Part shown: piece after piece, positions 6,244 to 10,583 of the stretch | How positions within the stretch are numbered: the first letter of the stretch is position 1 | Layout of the letters: each line of letters opens with the position of its first letter | DNA from: a bacterium | GTDB taxonomy: Bacteria > Krumholzibacteriota > Krumholzibacteriia > LZORAL124-64-63 | Direction of reading: 5' to 3' | DNA: 10,583 bases | Assembly (NCBI GenBank): GCA_018652925.1 | Contig: JABIBH010000330.1 | Span: forward strand, 1-10,583 | Made by a program: the position numbers and the translations under genes | Notes under the pieces: generated by a model | Databases searched by the model: none | Told to the model about the DNA's origin: nothing | Seen by the model: only the letters and a program-made list of their open reading frames with translations

Positions 6244-9200
6244 CTATCTGCGTATCAATCCATACAATCTGATTTTTTTCAGCAGATTAGGGTAACTAAT
6301 ACCCAGAATACGTGATGCTTGAGACTTATTTCCACCAGTGCGCTTTAAAGCTCTGGAAATTTCGCGACATTCAACCTCGCCCAAAGTTTCACGTAAAGGT
6401 GTAATTAAATCGCCATCAACAAAACCACGTCCACTCTCTGCAACATTAGAAGGCAGATATTCTTGATGAAGAGTATCACCAGATCGCATCAGAACCATTG
6501 CTCTTTTGATACATTTCTCTAGTTCACGAACATTCCCTGGCCATTCGTAAGAGACCAAAGCATCCATAAAAGATGGAGTGTAACCAGGAACATCAACTTG
6601 TGTTTCCCTGGCAAAACGAGTAATAAAATGATGAGCTAACAGCCTTATGTCCTTATGCCTATCACGTAAAGGTGGAATGTACAGAGGAAAATCAGAAATT
6701 CTATAGTAAAGATCTTCCAGAAAAAAAGCACTCTCTGCTTGCTGCTTCAAGTCACCCTTGCTTGCGCAAATAATTCTGACATTAATGGTTTTTTCCGTGT
6801 TGGAACCAATTTGTCGGACCCTGTGCCCATCCAGAAACTGCAGAAGTTTGCCTTGCATTGAAACTGGAAGTTTGTTGATCTCATCCAGAAAAATAGTTCC
6901 ACCTTCTGCTTCAGCCAGAAGGCCTTTTTTGTCACTTGAGGCTCCAGTAAAGCTTCCCTTTAAGTGCCCAAAGAGTTCACTCTCGATTAGTGACTCAGGA
7001 ATTGCTGCGCAATTTATAGACATAAATTTATTATTACTACGATTACTTAAAGCATGAATAGCATATGCAATAAGCCCCTTACCTGTGCCAGTCTCACCCT
7101 GAAGTAAAACCGTCAAATCACTATCTGCAACTTTCTGAGCTAATCCGAGCAACTCAAGCATCTTCTCGTCACCGGTAATAACATTTTCAAAGCTGTCTAT
7201 CCCATCAACAGGTTTCGGTACAAACCCAGAATCCACGCCACCATTTGTGCGTTCCTGCAAGAACAAACCTAAAAACCCCATATAGGCATTAATAAACTCA
7301 AGTGAGGAACTTCGAAATTGGCTATCTCCAGCATCTGTTTGTTTCATAGCAAGAAATAACAGACCCTTGAAATTGCCTCGAGAGGAAACTGGTACAAATG
7401 TGCAGCTTGAGAAACCAGCCATCATTTCTTTAACTGGTGTTCCTGAAAAGTCATGGCTACTTACAGAAGAAAGTAACAGAGATGATTTGCTGTCATAGTT
7501 ACAGCTTTCTTTATACCAGGACGACAGGCTAGAAGCCTGATTGCCAGGCAACCCTTCACTAGCAGCTGTTTTTAGGATTGTCCCTTTGGCATCTGGGATA
7601 TCAATCGCAATGAACCCTACACCTGCCCCGCTACGTTCAATACAAGCATTCAGAACCGATGCTAAATTACCAGCTACTGCTCCATCACCCTTGAACATTG
7701 CAGTAATATTGTCACCTAATAAACCGAAAGATTCTCCTGGCTTCAATGAGGAGGACATCATCCTGCTCTCGATCCGCCCACGCAAATCTGCAATCGACAA
7801 AGTAGAAGCATTCTCACCAGTAGCAGTTATGATTCTCTCAAGTTCAGCGACTGCCAAAAGGGCCTCATCATATTCCTCAAGCTTGAGCTGGATTTCAGCC
7901 ATGTCATGATGCAGCTCAATGAATAACTTCTCATCATGTGAAGTATCATAGTCGGCTACTAGCTTTACCAAATGGCTACGCATCAGTTTCAGCAATTCTG
8001 GATTGGAATTATCGATTCTGTGCCGAATAAAAGCATTGAGTGATCGACATGCTTCAATAGGCAGATTCTGATTAATAAATATGTCAATGGAAGCAATAAA
8101 GCCTTTGTCGGCGTCATCAAAATTTCTATTGGCTGTATTGGCAATACCTAAAGATCTGTTACAAAAACCAAGTTCATAATCTTCGCCACAAGAGCTACAA
8201 ACTGCCAATGCGGCGTTTGCGGCCTCTATTGCCCTGTCCCAATCTTTGGCAAGTATATGAGCATCTGCACATCGGCGAAGTAGCTCACCCTCAAGATCAG
8301 TCACCGTCCCGACGGATTGTGCCCTATCAAGTCCACGACCAAAACTGTAAAGAGCAGCATCTATTTCGCCACGAGCTAGTAAAATATCTCCCAGATATTC
8401 ATCAGCAATTGTTACTTCACGCCTGAAACCAGCTTGCTCTGAAAGTAGCTTACCTTCTATTATCAATTCTTCAGCCCGGAGCAAGTGACCTTCCTGGAGT
8501 TCTAAATATCCAAGAGCAAGACAATTTTTTGCCTGGCGAGAAGCGTCACCAAGGCTTTTGGCCAGCCTTAAGCTATTCCCAAGACTCAATCTTGCTTCCG
8601 AAAAGCTGCCTACTTTTCTTTGGATAATCCCCATATTTAACTGGAATCTTGAAAGCAAGTGAGAAGCACCATGATGCTCGGCAGTTGCAATAGCCTGTTT
8701 CTGAAGTTGAATCGCTTTATCCCAGTTACAAGCATTTTTCTGTATCAGAGCAATATTATTTTGTGAGATTGCTATACCTATATCATCTCCAACCCTACGG
8801 AAGGTAGATGCGGCATCGTAATAGAATTCTTCAGCTTTAGCCAGGCGACCGAGCCTGTGGTGACAAACTCCCATTGTCATCTGTAAATTGGCAACATCCA
8901 CATGGTTATCTGAAACAGCCAAAATTGCAAATGCATGCTTGGATATTTTTAAAGCATCAACATAGCTGCCACGTTGTATGAACAGAGAAGCTCTTCTACC
9001 AAGTAGTAGCGCATGTTCCTGTTCTGACAAATCTTCTTCACTATCAGACAAAAGCTGAAAAGCCTGCTCAATAAGTGACGATGCAAGAGTTAAGTCCCCA
9101 ATTCGCAGTGTCGAATCAATGGCTTTACAAAATACTGATAAACTAAGAGAAGGTGGCAAATTGCCACAATAGTCAGAATCAAGGAGTTTTGAGTAATATT

Positions 9201-9324
9201 CCAACGCTGAAGTATATGCAGAAGCCTCAAAGTGTAAGTCGCCGACATCAATCAACCTTGTAGCGTCATCTACATGAGCCTTATCAGGCTCTGAGTTGCT
9301 ATTCTGTCCATACCGACTAACCAT
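6244..9324 (-). CDS. Sigma54-dependent transcriptional activator with TPR array, GAF sensor, AAA+ and Fis-type HTH
   Basis: The product is 1026 aa from the ATG at 9324, chosen for an AGGGGA site 8 nt upstream; a TTG at 9354 would add 10 residues but has no such site. Residues 20-500 are helical repeats of TPR type (for example [19 protein letters not shown]). Residues 540-690 resemble a GAF domain. The AAA+ domain spans about 712-960: Walker A GETGTGKG (743-750), sigma54-contact loop GSFTGA (790-795), Walker B IFLDE (811-815), an arginine-finger region DLYYRIS (871-877), and WPGNVREL (928-935). A Fis-type HTH ([14 protein letters not shown]) ends the chain. No phosphoacceptor receiver domain is present, so the signal is probably a ligand or protein sensed by TPR/GAF (inference). 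ATP hydrolysis would remodel the sigma54 holoenzyme. It is the best candidate to drive the sigma54 promoter downstream. Confidence 0.95.
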   Translation of the reverse strand: MVSRYGQNSNSEPDKAHVDDATRLIDVGDLHFEASAYTSALEYYSKLLDSDYCGNLPPSLSLSVFCKAIDSTLRIGDLTLASSLIEQAFQLLSDSEEDLSEQEHALLLGRRASLFIQRGSYVDALKISKHAFAILAVSDNHVDVANLQMTMGVCHHRLGRLAKAEEFYYDAASTFRRVGDDIGIAISQNNIALIQKNACNWDKAIQLQKQAIATAEHHGASHLLSRFQLNMGIIQRKVGSFSEARLSLGNSLRLAKSLGDASRQAKNCLALGYLELQEGHLLRAEELIIEGKLLSEQAGFRREVTIADEYLGDILLARGEIDAALYSFGRGLDRAQSVGTVTDLEGELLRRCADAHILAKDWDRAIEAANAALAVCSSCGEDYELGFCNRSLGIANTANRNFDDADKGFIASIDIFINQNLPIEACRSLNAFIRHRIDNSNPELLKLMRSHLVKLVADYDTSHDEKLFIELHHDMAEIQLKLEEYDEALLAVAELERIITATGENASTLSIADLRGRIESRMMSSSLKPGESFGLLGDNITAMFKGDGAVAGNLASVLNACIERSGAGVGFIAIDIPDAKGTILKTAASEGLPGNQASSLSSWYKESCNYDSKSSLLLSSVSSHDFSGTPVKEMMAGFSSCTFVPVSSRGNFKGLLFLAMKQTDAGDSQFRSSSLEFINAYMGFLGLFLQERTNGGVDSGFVPKPVDGIDSFENVITGDEKMLELLGLAQKVADSDLTVLLQGETGTGKGLIAYAIHALSNRSNNKFMSINCAAIPESLIESELFGHLKGSFTGASSDKKGLLAEAEGGTIFLDEINKLPVSMQGKLLQFLDGHRVRQIGSNTEKTINVRIICASKGDLKQQAESAFFLEDLYYRISDFPLYIPPLRDRHKDIRLLAHHFITRFARETQVDVPGYTPSFMDALVSYEWPGNVRELEKCIKRAMVLMRSGDTLHQEYLPSNVAESGRGFVDGDLITPLRETLGEVECREISRALKRTGGNKSQASRILGISYPNLLKKIRLYGLIRR

Positions 9325-9332
9325 AACAATTG

Positions 9333-9338
9333 TCCCCT
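9333..9338 (-). promoter_or_regulatory. Ribosome binding site of the TPR-GAF activator, possibly in a small hairpin
   Basis: AGGGGA lies 8 nt before the ATG at 9324 and decides that start. CCC (9346-9348) can pair with GGG of this site across about 8 nt, and ATTG (9352-9355) with CAAT (9329-9332) outside it, so the site could be partly masked in the mRNA. The pairing is short and the masking is speculative. Confidence 0.5.
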
Positions 9339-9388
9339 GGCGACTGGGTGGCAATTAAGAATTGACTACGATACTACTTGGCATGCTG

Positions 9389-9691
9389 TCAAAAAAACAG
9401 ACCTACCATCCTCGCTGCGTCTATCAGTATATCAACAACATCATCAATACCTGTTGTATCACCGATAATTCCCTCTTCTTCAACAGGACCTGGGTCAGGA
9501 ATAAATTTCTCCCCGGTAATTGCGTCATCAGGGTCCCCTGTCGAAATAAATTCGCCAGCCCCTTCAGAACCAGGAGGAGTCAATACTCCCTCTTGGAACA
9601 ATGGATCATCCGCAATAACAGGAGAAATCAACGAAGTGGACAGTAGTGCACAAGCCAGTAGCAGAGTAAGAATGTAATGATCTTTTTTCAT
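9389..9691 (-). CDS. Small, strongly acidic exported protein of unknown function
   Basis: The product is 100 aa from the ATG at 9691, which has GGAAG 7 nt upstream (9699-9703). A longer reading to 9757 would add 22 residues without a better site. Residues 1-27 (MKKDHY, then a Leu-rich core, then SPVIA) are a typical Sec signal peptide. Cys14 within the core is a weak lipobox alternative. The mature 73 residues hold 18 Asp/Glu and only 2 Lys/Arg, are rich in Gly and Pro, and end in a possible amphipathic helix (GIDDVVDILIDAARMVGLFF). I recognise no family. It lies between two sigma54 activator genes, 64 bp upstream of the TPR-GAF one, and both may share the promoter at 9771-9799. It could be a signal precursor, a periplasmic partner, or a target of the circuit. 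Confidence 0.72.
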   Translation of the reverse strand: MKKDHYILTLLLACALLSTSLISPVIADDPLFQEGVLTPPGSEGAGEFISTGDPDDAITGEKFIPDPGPVEEEGIIGDTTGIDDVVDILIDAARMVGLFF

Positions 9692-9770
9692 CTTTTTACT
9701 TCCAGTTTGGCATATAATCAAAAAGCGCATCAGCATAAATAGCAGATGACTAGTCAATTAAGTTGTATAT

Positions 9771-9799
9771 ATCTTACGTTTTTTCTTTCAAAGTGTCAA
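9771..9799 (-). promoter_or_regulatory. Sigma70-type promoter for the small acidic protein and perhaps the TPR-GAF activator
   Basis: A perfect -35 TTGACA (9794-9799) is followed by 17 nt and TAAGAT (9771-9776, 4/6 match to TATAAT) on the minus strand. The start would be near 9764, giving a leader of about 73 nt. It begins only 8 bp after the stop codon of the truncated activator gene, which shows no terminator. Confidence 0.6.
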
Positions 9800-9806
9800 A
9801 TGAACA

Positions 9807-10583
9807 CTATGCAGGAGGTTCGGTATCTAATGCATATTTGTTGATTTTCTTATACAAATTACTTCGCTGCATTCCAAGTTTTTCTGCTGTTTTACTGATG
9901 TTGTAACGATTTTCTTTTAGCTTATGCTGTAAATACAAAGCTTCTGAACGATCCTTGAATTCTAAAAACTCTTCACAACCCATGAATTCAGGGAGAATTG
10001 AATCCTCCTTTTCTGAAGTACTTGTCAACAAAGGTATATCCTTCAAGCCTATCGTTGTTCCTGATGTAAGTATCAGTAACCTTTCAACAAGATTACGAAG
10101 TTCTCTCACATTCCCTGGCCAATTATGCAACTCGAGAAACTGATATGCCTCCATAGTAAATTCTTTAGCAGGGACCTTCATATTTTGTGAAATCAACTTC
10201 ATGAAGTAGTCCAGGAGCAACCTGACATCACCTTCCCTGTTGCGAAGAGGCGGCAGATGAACTGCCAAGACATTCAACCTAAAAAACAAATCTTGCCGAA
10301 ACCCTGTCTCAGGATTTGATAAATCTCTATTTGTAGCGGCAATAATCCTGACATCTACATGTCTAACCTCATTACTTCCAACCCGTTCAAATTTACTCTC
10401 CTCAACGGCCTTCAAAACCTTGGCCTGTGCCTCAGGGCTCATGTCGCCAATTTCATCCAGGAAAAGAGTACCTCCATCAGCCTGTTCGAATTTTCCAACT
10501 CGCATTTTTTCAGCGCCGGTAAAACTTCCTTTTTCATGACCAAACAATTCGCTTTCTACCAGTTCCGATGGAATTGCAGCACA
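9807..10583 (-). CDS. Sigma54-dependent transcriptional activator, C-terminal part (5' end off the right edge)
   Basis: The frame enters at the right edge and runs 258 codons to a TAG at 9807-9809. In fragment numbering it starts just before the sigma54-contact loop GSFTGA (19-24). Walker B follows as GGTLFLDE (37-44), an arginine-finger region DLFFRLN (98-104), and WPGNVREL (155-162). A Fis-type HTH ([20 protein letters not shown]) closes the protein near residues 227-246. Walker A and any sensor domain lie outside the window, so whether this is an NtrC-type response regulator cannot be told. It is clearly distinct from the TPR-GAF activator in the linker and HTH. The TTG at 10547 is an internal Leu codon and not a start. 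Confidence 0.95.
   Translation of the reverse strand, partial: CAAIPSELVESELFGHEKGSFTGAEKMRVGKFEQADGGTLFLDEIGDMSPEAQAKVLKAVEESKFERVGSNEVRHVDVRIIAATNRDLSNPETGFRQDLFFRLNVLAVHLPPLRNREGDVRLLLDYFMKLISQNMKVPAKEFTMEAYQFLELHNWPGNVRELRNLVERLLILTSGTTIGLKDIPLLTSTSEKEDSILPEFMGCEEFLEFKDRSEALYLQHKLKENRYNISKTAEKLGMQRSNLYKKINKYALDTEPPA

Noticed and set aside
7541..7909. 122-aa plus-strand open frame
   Set aside because: It is antisense to the TPR-GAF activator (GAF and linker region), whose domains are clear on the other strand.
9387..9392. TTGACA on the minus strand as -35 of a separate promoter for the TPR-GAF activator
   Set aside because: The hexamer is perfect, but at 16-18 nt spacing no -10 better than 2-3 of 6 matches is present.
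9362..9677. Two overlapping plus-strand frames of 94 and 99 aa
   Set aside because: Both mirror the small acidic protein gene, which has a signal peptide, a ribosome site and a promoter on the minus strand.
1..10583. CRISPR arrays, tRNA or rRNA genes, insertion sequences
   Set aside because: No regularly spaced repeats, no tRNA-like cloverleaf, no rRNA segments and no transposase motifs were seen on either strand.

Overview
The window reads as bacterial DNA of moderate, AT-leaning composition in which every credible gene lies on the minus strand. Transcription therefore runs from the right edge to the left edge. The exported proteins combine an M6 peptidase-like fold with FG-GAP/VCBS-type repeats, a DUF4384-type protein, an FnIII lipoprotein, and multidomain sigma54 activators. 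That mix fits a diderm from a poorly cultured lineage (FCB-group candidate phyla or a deltaproteobacterial relative). This placement is an inference from gene content; no marker gene is present.

Right to left, the window opens with the C-terminal 258 residues of a sigma54-dependent activator (9807-10583). A good sigma70-type promoter (9771-9799) follows, then a gene for a small, very acidic, exported protein of 100 aa (9389-9691). After 64 bp comes a 1026-aa activator with the order TPR array, GAF, AAA+ sigma54-interaction domain, Fis-type HTH (6244-9324).

A gene-poor stretch of about 750 bp (5496-6243) then carries an ordered set of control elements on the minus strand: a strong hairpin terminator (5734-5805), a perfect 18-bp dyad TGTCCA-N6-TGGACA (5708-5725), and a near-consensus sigma54 promoter (5531-5546). 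The promoter would start transcription about 25 nt before a lipoprotein gene with an FnIII domain (4584-5495). That gene is followed after 24 bp by a DUF4384-like exported protein with an aromatic-rich middle and a basic Ser-rich tail (2898-4559). The two are probably one operon.

After a 272-bp gap with its own sigma70-type promoter (2669-2697) comes a large secreted M6-peptidase-like protein that runs off the left edge (1-2625). Its HExxH zinc motif is replaced by FVVGQ, so it looks like a pseudo-peptidase.

Working model (inference): the TPR-GAF activator, or the truncated one, binds the dyad and switches on the sigma54 promoter to produce the envelope-protein operon. The small acidic exported protein encoded between the two activators may be part of the sensing circuit or another output of it.
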